Shown here piece by piece: positions 26,588 through 35,039 of a DNA stretch of 64,000 nt; position 1 is the first letter of the stretch; every line of letters starts with the position of its first letter. Both the position numbers and the translations under genes were made by a program. Source of the DNA: Rhodovulum euryhalinum (GTDB lineage: Bacteria; Pseudomonadota; Alphaproteobacteria; Rhodobacterales; Rhodobacteraceae). The stretch covers positions 62,001-126,000 of the forward strand of contig NZ_SLWW01000001.1 of assembly GCF_004342445.1 (NCBI RefSeq). The letters run 5' to 3'. The notes beneath the pieces are model-generated. The model worked only from the letters and a program-made list of their open reading frames with translations. It had not been told where the DNA came from and searched no databases.

Positions 26588-27874
26588 CTATTCGCCCGCC
26601 CGGTGCCGCCGCCGCACGCGCGCGGGTCGCCCGTCCAGCGACAGGTGGCTGTCGTTGCGCGCCTTCTCGGCGACCACCCGGCCCTTCGCGATCACCGCCA
26701 GCCGGTCGGGGCGCAGGCGGATCGCCTCGACCGGGTCGCCCGCGTCGAGGATCACCAGCGAGGCCAGCGCGCCCTCGTGCAGCCCGTAATCCGGGAGGTG
26801 CAGGATCGCCGCGTTCTCGACCGTCACCATGTCGAAACAGCGCCGCATCTCCTCGGGCGAGGTCATCTGCGCCACGTGCAGCCCCATGAAGGCCACGTCC
26901 AGCATGTCGGCGGTGCCGAGCGAATACCACGGGTCGCGCACGCAATCCTGCCCCCAGCCGACCCGGATTCCGTGCGCCTGCATCTCCTTGACCCGCGTCA
27001 GCCCGCGCCGCTTCGGGTAGCTGTCGTGCCGCCCCTGCAACACGATGTTGATCAGCGGGTTCGGGATCGCCGCCAGCCCCGCCTCCGCCATCAGCGGCAA
27101 CAGCTTGGAGACGTAGTAATTGTCCATCGAGTGCATCGAGGTCAGGTGGCTGCCCGCCACGCGCCCCTGCAGGCCCAGCCGCTGGGTTTCATAGGCCAGC
27201 GTCTCGACATGGCGCGACAGCGGATCGTCGGTCTCGTCGCAATGCATGTCGACCAGCAGGCCGCGGTCGGCCGCGATCTCGCAGAGCGCCCGGACGGACG
27301 CGCGGCCATCCTCCATCGTGCGTTCGAAATGCGGGATGCCGCCGACCACGTCCACGCCCATGTCCAGCGCGCGCAGCGTGTTCGCCCGCGCGGTCGGGTC
27401 GCGGAAGAATCCGTCCTGCGGGAAGGCCACCAATTGCAGGTCGAGATAGGGTTTCACCCGCTCGCGGACGTGCAACAGCGCCTCGACCCCCTTCAGCGTG
27501 TCGTCGCAGGTATCGACATGGCTGCGGATTGCCAGAAGCCCCATGCTCACCGCCCAGTCGCAATAGGCCAGCGCGCGGTCGACCATCTCGTCGACCGTGG
27601 TCTGGGCCTTCAACTCGCCCCACAGCGCGATGCCTTCCAGCAGGGTTCCGGAAGCGTTGATCCGCGGCGTGCCGTAGCTGAGCGTCGCGTCGAGGTGGAA
27701 ATGCGGATCGACGAAGGGCGGGCTGACGAGGTCGCCCGTGGCGTCGATCACGCGGCCCGCGGTGGACCCGCCGAGGTCGCCCACCGCCGCGATCCGGTCG
27801 CCGCGGATGCCGATATCGGCCACCCGCCCGTCCGGAAGGGTGCCGCCCGTCACGATCAGGTCGAACTCGGCCAT
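26588..27874 (-). CDS. Cytosine deaminase-like amidohydrolase
   Basis: Metal-dependent amidohydrolase of 428 residues resembling CodA. The first metal motif is DPHFHLDATLSYG; SHVDTCD, DMHCDETDD and the H of GSHLTSMHSMDNYY follow; the last aspartate is in GWGQDCVRDPW. This HxH...H...D set fits a CodA-type mononuclear site. It begins one base after the permease stop of a nucleoside-type ABC importer, so it probably deaminates the imported base (cytosine or a related pyrimidine/purine). Exact substrate is unknown. Confidence 0.82.
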   Translation of the reverse strand: MAEFDLIVTGGTLPDGRVADIGIRGDRIAAVGDLGGSTAGRVIDATGDLVSPPFVDPHFHLDATLSYGTPRINASGTLLEGIALWGELKAQTTVDEMVDRALAYCDWAVSMGLLAIRSHVDTCDDTLKGVEALLHVRERVKPYLDLQLVAFPQDGFFRDPTARANTLRALDMGVDVVGGIPHFERTMEDGRASVRALCEIAADRGLLVDMHCDETDDPLSRHVETLAYETQRLGLQGRVAGSHLTSMHSMDNYYVSKLLPLMAEAGLAAIPNPLINIVLQGRHDSYPKRRGLTRVKEMQAHGIRVGWGQDCVRDPWYSLGTADMLDVAFMGLHVAQMTSPEEMRRCFDMVTVENAAILHLPDYGLHEGALASLVILDAGDPVEAIRLRPDRLAVIAKGRVVAEKARNDSHLSLDGRPARVRRRHRAGE

Positions 27875-28819
27875 TCAGCGTTCTCCGCGATTGTAGGGCA
27901 CCATCAGCGCGGCCGGCACCTCAGCCCGGCGCGACATCAGCACCAGCGCCAGGATCGACAGCACGTAGGGCACCATCAGGAACACCTGGTAGGGGATCTC
28001 GGCGCCGAGCGGCGTCTGCTGCATGCGGATCTGCAAGGCGTCGAACGCGGCGAACAAGAGCGCGCCGAGCAGCGCCTTGCCCGGCATCCACGCGCCGAAG
28101 ACGACCAGCGCGATGCAGATCCAGCCGCGCCCGTTCACCATCTCGAAGAAAAAGGACGAAAACGCCGACATGGTCAGGAACGCCCCGCCCACCGCCATCA
28201 GGCCCGACCCCACCATTACCGCCCCCATGCGGATCGCGGTGACCGAAAGCCCCTGCGCCTCGACCGCCGAGGGGTTCTCGCCCGCCGCCCGCAGCGCAAG
28301 GCCCAGCGGCGTCCGGTACAGCACCAGCGCCACGATCAGGACGGTGGCAAAGGCCAGGTAGGTCAGCGCGGTCTGGGAGAAGATCGCCTCGCCGAGGAAG
28401 GGGATATCCGACAGGACGGGGATATCCAGCGGCTGAAACGGCTCGATCCGCGGCGGGCTGGTGACCTCGGGCAGCGCCAGCCGATAGGCGTAATAGGCCG
28501 AAGACGTCGCCAGAAGCGTCACCCCCAGCCCCACCACATGCTGCGACAACCCGAAGGGCACCGTCAGCGTGGCATGCGCCAGCCCGAACAGCGCGCCCGA
28601 GGCAAAGGCCACCAGCACGCCGGGCCAAAGCCCCAGCCCCGCGTAAACCGCCATCCAGCCCGCGAAGGCGCCGAACACCATGATCCCCTCGATGCCAAGG
28701 TTCAGCACGCCCGCCCGTTCGCAGATCAACTCGCCCATCGTGGCAAAGATCAGCGGCGAGGCGATGCGCAGCACCGCGGCCCAGAAGCTGGCCGAGACGA
28801 GGATATCGAAAATCTCCAT
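27875..28819 (-). CDS. Nucleoside-type ABC importer permease 2
   Basis: Membrane subunit of a BMP-dependent ABC importer (NupQ/YufQ type), 314 residues with about eight helices and the coupling-loop region GENPSAVEAQGLSV typical of this branch of branched-chain-like permeases. It overlaps the upstream permease gene by one base and is followed directly by the deaminase gene. It works as a heterodimer with the product of 28819-29865. Confidence 0.88.
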   Translation of the reverse strand: MEIFDILVSASFWAAVLRIASPLIFATMGELICERAGVLNLGIEGIMVFGAFAGWMAVYAGLGLWPGVLVAFASGALFGLAHATLTVPFGLSQHVVGLGVTLLATSSAYYAYRLALPEVTSPPRIEPFQPLDIPVLSDIPFLGEAIFSQTALTYLAFATVLIVALVLYRTPLGLALRAAGENPSAVEAQGLSVTAIRMGAVMVGSGLMAVGGAFLTMSAFSSFFFEMVNGRGWICIALVVFGAWMPGKALLGALLFAAFDALQIRMQQTPLGAEIPYQVFLMVPYVLSILALVLMSRRAEVPAALMVPYNRGER

Positions 28820-29865
28820 CAGCCCCTCACCACGCGGAACCGGGTCAGCAGGATCGCCAGCACCATGAACAACAGCGCCGTGGCGACCGAGATATCGGCG
28901 ATATAGGTGGGCACCTCGGCGGCGCGGCTCATGGAATCGGCGCCCACGAAGATGCCCGCAACGAACAGCGCCGAGACGACGACGCCCAGGGGGTGCAACA
29001 GCGCCAGCATCGCCACCACGATGCCCGTGTAGCCAAAGCCGGGCGACAGATCGAGCGTCAGGTTGCCCTTCAGCCCCGCCACCTCGGAAAAGCCCGCAAG
29101 TGCCGCCAGCCCCCCCGACAGAAGCGCCGTCTTGACCATGACACGCCCCACCGGGATACTCGCGAACCGCGCGGCCTGCGGGTTCTGCCCGACCGCGCGG
29201 ATTTCATAGCCCAGCGTCGTTTTCACCTGGATCACCCAGACCACCACCGCCGAGATCAGCGCCAGGCCAAAGCCCCAATGCAGGCGCAGCCCGTCGACGA
29301 TGCGGGGCAGGCGGGCGTCCCGCGGGATCGCCTCGGATTTCGGCCAGCCCATGCCCATCGGGTCCTTCAGCGGGCCTTCCAGCAGCATCGAGATGAACAG
29401 CAGCATGATGAAGTTGAACAAAAGCGTGGTGACCACCTCGTCGACGCCCAGCCGCACCTTCAACAGCACCGGCCCCAGCAGCACCAGCGCGCCGGCCAGC
29501 ACCGCGGCAATCGCCATCGCCGGAATCGCGACCGGCCCGGGCAGGCCCATCTGCGTGCCGATCAGCACGGTCATCAAGGCACCCGCGTAAAGCTGCGCCT
29601 CGGCGCCAATGTTCCACAGCTTGGCGCGAAAGGCGACGGCCACCGCCAGCCCGGTAAAGATCAGCGGCGTCGCGCGGTTCAGCGTTTCCAGGGCCGCGAA
29701 TTTCGACCCCGCCGCGCCCTTGACGATCAGCCCCAGCGTGGCGAAGGGGTTGGCGCCTGCCAGCATCGCCAGCGCCGAGGCCACGACCACCGTCGCCGCG
29801 ATGGCCAGCGCCGGCAGGCCCAGCGTCCGGGCCAGCCCCGGGGCGGCAACGGGTTCAAGCCGCAT
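28819..29865 (-). CDS. Nucleoside-type ABC importer permease 1
   Basis: Partner membrane subunit (NupP/YufP type), 348 residues. The segments TPLIFTGLAVAVAFRAKLWNIGAEAQL and the coupling loop GQNPQAARFASI are characteristic. It overlaps the ATPase gene by 11 bases and the next permease by one base, consistent with strict co-translation. Confidence 0.9.
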   Translation of the reverse strand: MRLEPVAAPGLARTLGLPALAIAATVVVASALAMLAGANPFATLGLIVKGAAGSKFAALETLNRATPLIFTGLAVAVAFRAKLWNIGAEAQLYAGALMTVLIGTQMGLPGPVAIPAMAIAAVLAGALVLLGPVLLKVRLGVDEVVTTLLFNFIMLLFISMLLEGPLKDPMGMGWPKSEAIPRDARLPRIVDGLRLHWGFGLALISAVVVWVIQVKTTLGYEIRAVGQNPQAARFASIPVGRVMVKTALLSGGLAALAGFSEVAGLKGNLTLDLSPGFGYTGIVVAMLALLHPLGVVVSALFVAGIFVGADSMSRAAEVPTYIADISVATALLFMVLAILLTRFRVVRG

Positions 29866-31381
29866 CGGAAAACCCCTGTCCGGCCATCCACTGCCCCAGT
29901 TCCGCGGGCGTCTTGCTGCCGCGCGGGAATTCCGGCGACAGGCGGCCCTCGCTCATCACGTGGATCACGTCCGACAGCGCGCGGATTTCATCCAGGTCTT
30001 CCGAGATCAGCAACACCGCCGCGCCCGCGTCCCGCGCCGCGATCAGGCACTCCTGCACATAGGTCAGCGCGCCGATATCCAGGCCGCGCACCGGCTGGTT
30101 GGCCAGGATGATCTTCGGCCCCGCCTCCAGCGCGCGGCCCAGGATCAGTTTCTGCATGTTGCCCCCCGACAGCAGGCGAATGCGCGCCTCGGGCCCCGGG
30201 CAGCGCACGTCGTATTTTTCAATGATTCCCTCGGCATGGGCGCGCGCGCGGGTCCAGTCCATCCAGCCCGCGCGGCTGAAGGGCGGGCGGGCATAGCCTT
30301 CCAGCACCGCGTTCTCGGTCAGGGTGAAATCGGCGATCGACCCGGTGGCATGCCGGTCCTCGGGGATGCGGCCGACACCTGCGGCCAGTGCCGCCCGGGG
30401 GGACCATCCGGCGACGGTTTGGCCCGCCACGCGCAATTCCCCGCTGTCCGGCGCGATCAGCCCCGACACCAGGTCGGCCAGCGCCCCCTGCCCGTTGCCC
30501 GACACCCCCGCCAGCCCGGTGATCTGCCCGGCCTTCAGCGACAGGGTCACGCGGCGCAGGCCCGTCCGGTTGCCCTCGGGCGGGGTGGAGACGTCACGCA
30601 GCTCCATCAGCGCCGCGCCGGGCGTGCCCAGCGCGGGGTGGGGCAGGGCGACCTCGGCGCCGACCATCATCTCGGCGATCCGGTGGCGGTCGGTCTGGTC
30701 CGTCGCGACCTCGCCCACGACGCGCCCGTGGCGCAGCACGATCACCCGGTCGCTGACCGCCGTCACCTCGTGCAGCTTGTGCGAGATGAAGATGATCGAC
30801 AGCCCCTGCGCCACCGCCTTTTTCAGCGTCTCGAACAGCGCGTCGCTTTCCTGCGGCGTCAGCACCGCGGTGGGTTCGTCCAGGATCAGGATGCGCGCGT
30901 CGCGATACAGTGCCTTGAGGATCTCCACCCGCTGGCGTTCGCCCACCGACAGCGTCTTGACCTTGGCATCCGGGTGGACCGCCAGCCCGAAATCGCGGGA
31001 CAGCTGTTCCACCCGCGCCCGCGCCGCCGCCCGCCCCAGGCCAGGGGCCAACAGGGGCCGCGTGCCCAAAAGGATGTTCTCCAGCACCGTCATGTTGCCC
31101 GCCAGCGTGAAATGCTGGTGCACCATGCCCACGCCCGCGGCCAGCGCCGCGCCGGGCGCCCCGGGCGGCAGGGCCTGCCCGAACACCTCGACCGTGCCCG
31201 CATCGGCCGTGTAATGGCCGAACAGGATGTTCATCAGCGTCGTCTTGCCCGCGCCGTTTTCCCCAAGCAGGGCAAGGACTTCGCCCCTGTGCAGGGCGAA
31301 GCCGACATCATCGTTGGCGGTAAGCTTCCCGAACCTCTTGGTGATCCCCTCAAGGCGCAGGACGACCTCGCGCGCCCCCAT
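29855..31381 (-). CDS. Nucleoside-type ABC importer ATP-binding protein
   Basis: Duplicated ATPase of 508 residues energising the importer (NupO/YufO type). The first domain has Walker A GENGAGKTT, signature LSVGERQRVEI and Walker B ILILDEPTAVL. The second domain is degenerate as usual for the family: GVSGNGQGALADL replaces Walker A and LSGGNMQKLILGRAL is the signature, followed by IILANQPVRGLD. The ATG at 31381 shares its first base with the stop of the binding-protein gene. Confidence 0.92.
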   Translation of the reverse strand: MGAREVVLRLEGITKRFGKLTANDDVGFALHRGEVLALLGENGAGKTTLMNILFGHYTADAGTVEVFGQALPPGAPGAALAAGVGMVHQHFTLAGNMTVLENILLGTRPLLAPGLGRAAARARVEQLSRDFGLAVHPDAKVKTLSVGERQRVEILKALYRDARILILDEPTAVLTPQESDALFETLKKAVAQGLSIIFISHKLHEVTAVSDRVIVLRHGRVVGEVATDQTDRHRIAEMMVGAEVALPHPALGTPGAALMELRDVSTPPEGNRTGLRRVTLSLKAGQITGLAGVSGNGQGALADLVSGLIAPDSGELRVAGQTVAGWSPRAALAAGVGRIPEDRHATGSIADFTLTENAVLEGYARPPFSRAGWMDWTRARAHAEGIIEKYDVRCPGPEARIRLLSGGNMQKLILGRALEAGPKIILANQPVRGLDIGALTYVQECLIAARDAGAAVLLISEDLDEIRALSDVIHVMSEGRLSPEFPRGSKTPAELGQWMAGQGFSDAA

Positions 31382-32412
31382 CAGGAGGATTTGGGTTCTT
31401 CGTCGTTGATCTCGACGGTGAACGCACCCGCCTTGATCGCGGCCTCCTTCTCCGCCACCATGTCCAGCGCCGCTTGCGGGACCTTGCCTTCGAAGGTGCC
31501 CAAGGGGGCCAGCGAACAGCCGCCTTCCTTCATGAAGGAATACAGGCCGTAATTGTCGGCCTTGAAGCTGCCATCGGCGACCCGGGCCAGCGCCGCCTGA
31601 AGCGTCGGTTCGAAATGCCAGATCGCCGAGGCGACCACCGTGTCGGGATAGTCCGACTGCGTGTCGATCACGTTGCCGATCGCCAGCACGCCCCGTTCCT
31701 GCGCCGCGTCCGACACGCCGAACCGTTCCGCATACAGCAGGTCGGCGCCGTTCTCGATCATGGCAAAGGCGGTTTCCTTGGCCTTGGGCGGATCGAACCA
31801 CGACCCGATAAAGCTGACTTGGAAGATGGCGTCGGGCCGCGTCTCGCGCACCCCCGCCATGAAGGCATGCATCAGGCGGTTGACCTCGGGGATCGGAAAG
31901 CCTCCGACCATGCCGATATTGCCGGTCTGCGTCATCGCGCCCGCGATGATGCCCGACAGGTAGCTGGCATCCTGGATGTAGTTGTCGAACACCGCGAGGT
32001 TCGGATAGGCCGGGTCCGGCAGGAACGACGAGCCCAAGAGGAACGCGGTCCCGGGATAGTCGAGCACCACCTCGCGCGCCTCCTGTTCCACCCCGAAGAT
32101 CTCGCCCACGATCAGCTTGACGCCGCTTTCGGCATATTCGCGCATCACGCGGGGGTAATCGGTGTTCGAGGTGTTCTCGGAGAAGGTGTAGGTGACCTGC
32201 CCGGCCGCCTTGGCGGCCTCGGCGGCGACGTGGATGCGGCTGACCCATTGCTGCTCGACCGGCACGGTGTAGATGCCTGCGACGCTGATCGGCGCCTGCG
32301 CGAACAGCCGCCCCGGCGCAAGGCCCAGCCCCGCGGCGGCGGCCGCGCCCGCCGAGCCCAGCAGGAGCCCGCGGCGCGTGATGTCGAAGGGATGGGTTCT
32401 GTTGGCAGACAT
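31381..32412 (-). CDS. BMP family substrate-binding protein
   Basis: Periplasmic receptor of the nucleoside/nucleobase ABC importer, 343 residues. A twin-arginine signal (ITRRGLLLGSAGAAAAAG) precedes the mature domain, which shows the BMP/Med fold features (IVGEIFGVEQEAREV, FLLGSSFLPDPAYPNLAVFDNY, GNIGMVGGFPIPEVNR). It is the first gene of the five-gene operon reading toward the deaminase. The start at 32412 follows AGGGGGAAAA. The Tat signal is noteworthy because most ABC receptors use Sec. Confidence 0.9.
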   Translation of the reverse strand: MSANRTHPFDITRRGLLLGSAGAAAAAGLGLAPGRLFAQAPISVAGIYTVPVEQQWVSRIHVAAEAAKAAGQVTYTFSENTSNTDYPRVMREYAESGVKLIVGEIFGVEQEAREVVLDYPGTAFLLGSSFLPDPAYPNLAVFDNYIQDASYLSGIIAGAMTQTGNIGMVGGFPIPEVNRLMHAFMAGVRETRPDAIFQVSFIGSWFDPPKAKETAFAMIENGADLLYAERFGVSDAAQERGVLAIGNVIDTQSDYPDTVVASAIWHFEPTLQAALARVADGSFKADNYGLYSFMKEGGCSLAPLGTFEGKVPQAALDMVAEKEAAIKAGAFTVEINDEEPKSS

Positions 32413-32531
32413 GGTCGTTTTCCCCCTGGTGTCTCCGTGATCGTCGGCCCCGATAGGAAACCATTCGCCCGGAATTTGGAACGCCGCGAGAGTGGCATGG
32501 CCGCGGGCCGAAGGGAAGATTGCTTGTTCGT

Positions 32532-32557
32532 CGGGCAGATCGCCTGCGGGCTGCCCG
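32532..32557 (-). terminator. Hairpin after the racemase-like gene
   Basis: CGGGCAG (32532-32538) pairs with CTGCCCG (32551-32557), 22 bases past the stop of the racemase-like gene and before the BMP operon. A terminator or leader structure; no U-tract. Confidence 0.4.
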
Positions 32558-32578
32558 TCTAACGCGCAGGAAGCGGTG

Positions 32579-33286
32579 TCACGGGGCGGGGTGGCGGGTC
32601 GGGCAAAGTCCCGCCCGGAACCAGCAGACGAAGTCGTAGATCGAGTAGACCGGCAGCCCCGTGGCCGCGCGGATGTCGGCGGCATGGGGCGTCATGTTCG
32701 TGCATTCCAGGACGATGGCGCCGAGGTCGGGGTGGGCGGCGGCCAGCGCGCGGGCGGCGTTCACGGTGTCGGCGCGGGCCAGGTCCACGTCCATCTCGGG
32801 CAGGTCGTTGAGGATCACGCGGCTGAACTCGCCCCCGGCCTCGGTGGTGCCGATGGGCGTGCCCTTGGGCACGCGGGCCGCCGCCAGGTGGGCCGGGGTC
32901 AGGCTCGCGGCCGATATCGTCAGGATCCCGGCGCGGCGCCCCTGCGGCAGGACCCGGTTGACCAGCTCCACCTGCATCAGCGACGAGGTCGCGACCGGCA
33001 CGCCGACGGCGGTGGCCAGCGCGTCCTGGTAGAGCGACAGGAACCCGCAGGTCGTGGTGATCCCGACCGCACCCTCGGCGACCAGCTCCCGCGCCGCCGC
33101 GACGAAGGCGTCCAGCGTGTCGCCCCCGCCCTCGCACACGACCCGCCGGGGCGAGGCGCCGGGGACCACGCGGACCAGCACCGGGAAGGGCCAGGTCGCC
33201 GGATGGCCCATGTCGCCCGGAATGCGGGGAAAGCGCGACTCCAGCATCAGGATGCCGATCGGTGCGGTCATGCCGTTCAGTTCCAT
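32579..33286 (-). CDS. Asp/Glu/hydantoin racemase family protein
   Basis: Probable cofactor-independent racemase or isomerase of 235 residues. The two catalytic cysteines of the superfamily are present: C80 in GITTTCGF and C195 in VLECTNMTP. The start at 33286 is set by GGAGG eight bases upstream. It is divergent from a TRAP transporter operon (183 bases between starts), so it may convert the imported acid. The substrate could be aspartate, glutamate, hydantoin or a maleate-like acid; sequence alone does not decide. Confidence 0.78.
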   Translation of the reverse strand: MELNGMTAPIGILMLESRFPRIPGDMGHPATWPFPVLVRVVPGASPRRVVCEGGGDTLDAFVAAARELVAEGAVGITTTCGFLSLYQDALATAVGVPVATSSLMQVELVNRVLPQGRRAGILTISAASLTPAHLAAARVPKGTPIGTTEAGGEFSRVILNDLPEMDVDLARADTVNAARALAAAHPDLGAIVLECTNMTPHAADIRAATGLPVYSIYDFVCWFRAGLCPTRHPAP

Positions 33287-33469
33287 CCCCCTGCCTCCGG
33301 TGCCCCTCACGCCTCGGTGGCACGGGCGGCGCGTCCGTGCAAGCGCCCCGCGCGGGACGGGCAGGGCGCGGCCGCGGGGCGGAGGGCCGCCCGAACATTG
33401 ACCTTGCGCCGCCGGGCCCGACGCGGTTTCAATGATCGTCAACAAGAACCACACCACAGGGAGAGACGG

Positions 33470-34444
33470 ATGAAGACCCCCGCAACGCTTCTGGCGGCCA
33501 CCGCGCTTGCCACCCTCGCCACCGCCGCCTCGGCCGAGAAATGGGACATGCCCCTGGCCTATGCGGCGACCAACTTCCATTCCGAGGTCGCCGCCGGCTT
33601 CGCCCAGTGCGTGACCGAGGGCACCGGCGGCGCGCTGGAAGTCGTCACGCACCCCTCGGGCTCGCTCTTCGGCGGCAACGAGATCAAGCGCGCGGTGCAG
33701 ACCGGCCAGGCCAATATCGGCGAGCGTCTGCTCTCGGCGCACCAGAACGAGAACCCGCTTTACGGCGTCGACTCGATCCCGTTCCTTGTCTCGTCTTTCG
33801 ACGAACACGAGAAACTGTGGTCGATCGCCGAACCGGCGGTGTCCGAGGCGCTGGCCGAGGACAACCTGCATTACCTCTATTCCGTGCCGTGGCCGCCGCA
33901 GGGCCTCTACATGAACAAGGCGGTGGAAACGGTCGAGGACCTGAAGGGCGTCAAGTTCCGCTCCTATTCCGCCGCCACCGCGCGGATGGCCGAACTGACC
34001 GGCATGATCCCGGTGCAGGTCGAGGCCGCCGAACTCAGCCAGGCGCTGGCCACGGGCGTGGCCGAAAGCTTCGTGTCGTCGGGGGCCACCGGCTATGACC
34101 GCAAGGTGTGGGAGCATCTCAGCCACTTCTACGAGGTGGACGCCTGGCTGCCCCGCAACGCGGTCTTCGCGAACATGGACGCCTGGAACGGGCTCGACGA
34201 CGCGACGAAGGCCGTGATGACCGATTGCGCCGCCAAGGCCGCGGCCGAGGGGCTGCAGCGGTCCATGGATTATACCCAGTTCACGCTGGACGGGCTGAAG
34301 GAAGGCGGCATGACCGTCGGCCGTGCCCCCGATGCGCTAGTCGAGGGGCTGAAGGCCATCGGCGAGACGATGACGCAGGAATGGCTGGACCAGGCCGGCG
34401 ACGCGGGCCGCGCCATCGTCGAGCAATACAAGAGCAGCATGTAG
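33470..34444 (+). CDS. dctP: TRAP transporter substrate-binding protein (DctP)
   Basis: Periplasmic receptor of a tripartite ATP-independent importer, 324 residues with a Sec signal ending at ASA-E (residues 1-22). The DctP core is visible (LEVVTHPSGSLFGGNEIKRAVQTGQANIGE, and LKGVKFRSYSAATARMAELTG with the ligand-contacting arginine). Start at 33470 with a GGGAGAG site. A strong hairpin separates it from dctQ. Typical ligands are small carboxylates; the divergent racemase suggests an amino or dicarboxylic acid. Confidence 0.92.
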   Translation: MKTPATLLAATALATLATAASAEKWDMPLAYAATNFHSEVAAGFAQCVTEGTGGALEVVTHPSGSLFGGNEIKRAVQTGQANIGERLLSAHQNENPLYGVDSIPFLVSSFDEHEKLWSIAEPAVSEALAEDNLHYLYSVPWPPQGLYMNKAVETVEDLKGVKFRSYSAATARMAELTGMIPVQVEAAELSQALATGVAESFVSSGATGYDRKVWEHLSHFYEVDAWLPRNAVFANMDAWNGLDDATKAVMTDCAAKAAAEGLQRSMDYTQFTLDGLKEGGMTVGRAPDALVEGLKAIGETMTQEWLDQAGDAGRAIVEQYKSSM

Positions 34445-34451
34445 GCGAAGG

Positions 34452-34480
34452 GGCGGGCCGGGGGCGATCTCCGGCCCGCC
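34452..34480 (+). terminator. Intercistronic hairpin dctP-dctQ
   Basis: A perfect 10-bp stem (GGCGGGCCGG with CCGGCCCGCC, loop of 9) lies 7 bases after the dctP stop. Placed like this it would attenuate read-through or protect the dctP mRNA 3' end, giving excess receptor over the membrane subunits. Confidence 0.6.
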
Positions 34481-34505
34481 CTGCGCCTTGGGCGGGGGGC
34501 AGGCG

Positions 34506-35036
34506 ATGGCGGCGGCGCGCGCGCTCAGGCGCATCCTCGATGGTGTCTATCTTGCGGGCGGCGTGATCGCGGCAGGTTTCATGCTGGCGATCCTCGGCAT
34601 CATCGTGCTGCAGATGCTGGCGCGCTGGACCGGACAGGTCTTCCCCGGCGCCACCGACTACGCGGGCTACTGCATGGCGGGCGCCTCGTTCTTTGCGCTG
34701 GCCTACGCGCTGAACCACGGCGCGCATATCCGGGTGTCGCTGATGCTGTCCGCGCTGGGCCGCTTTCGCTGGTGGGGCGAGCTGTGGTGCTTTGGCATCG
34801 GCGCGGTCACCGCCACCTTCTTCGCCCGCTACGCGATCAAGGGCACCTACTGGTCGTGGAAGCTGAACGAGATCAGCCAGGGCCTCGACAAGACGCCGGT
34901 CTGGATCCCGCAACTGTCGATGGCGGCGGGCGCGGTGCTGCTGGCGGTCTGCTTCTGGGATCACCTGATCCGGCTGATCGTGACCGGCGACCACGGCATC
35001 CGCCGCGACCTCGTCGACCAGAGCCGCGGGGAATAG
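34506..35036 (+). CDS. dctQ: TRAP transporter small permease (DctQ)
   Basis: Four-helix membrane subunit of 176 residues. ALNHGAHIRVSLML is the usual DctQ motif. I chose the ATG at 34506, preceded by a GGGGGG-rich site; an in-frame TTG at 34488 is possible. Followed by dctM after three bases. Confidence 0.88.
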   Translation: MAAARALRRILDGVYLAGGVIAAGFMLAILGIIVLQMLARWTGQVFPGATDYAGYCMAGASFFALAYALNHGAHIRVSLMLSALGRFRWWGELWCFGIGAVTATFFARYAIKGTYWSWKLNEISQGLDKTPVWIPQLSMAAGAVLLAVCFWDHLIRLIVTGDHGIRRDLVDQSRGE

Positions 35037-35039
35037 CCG

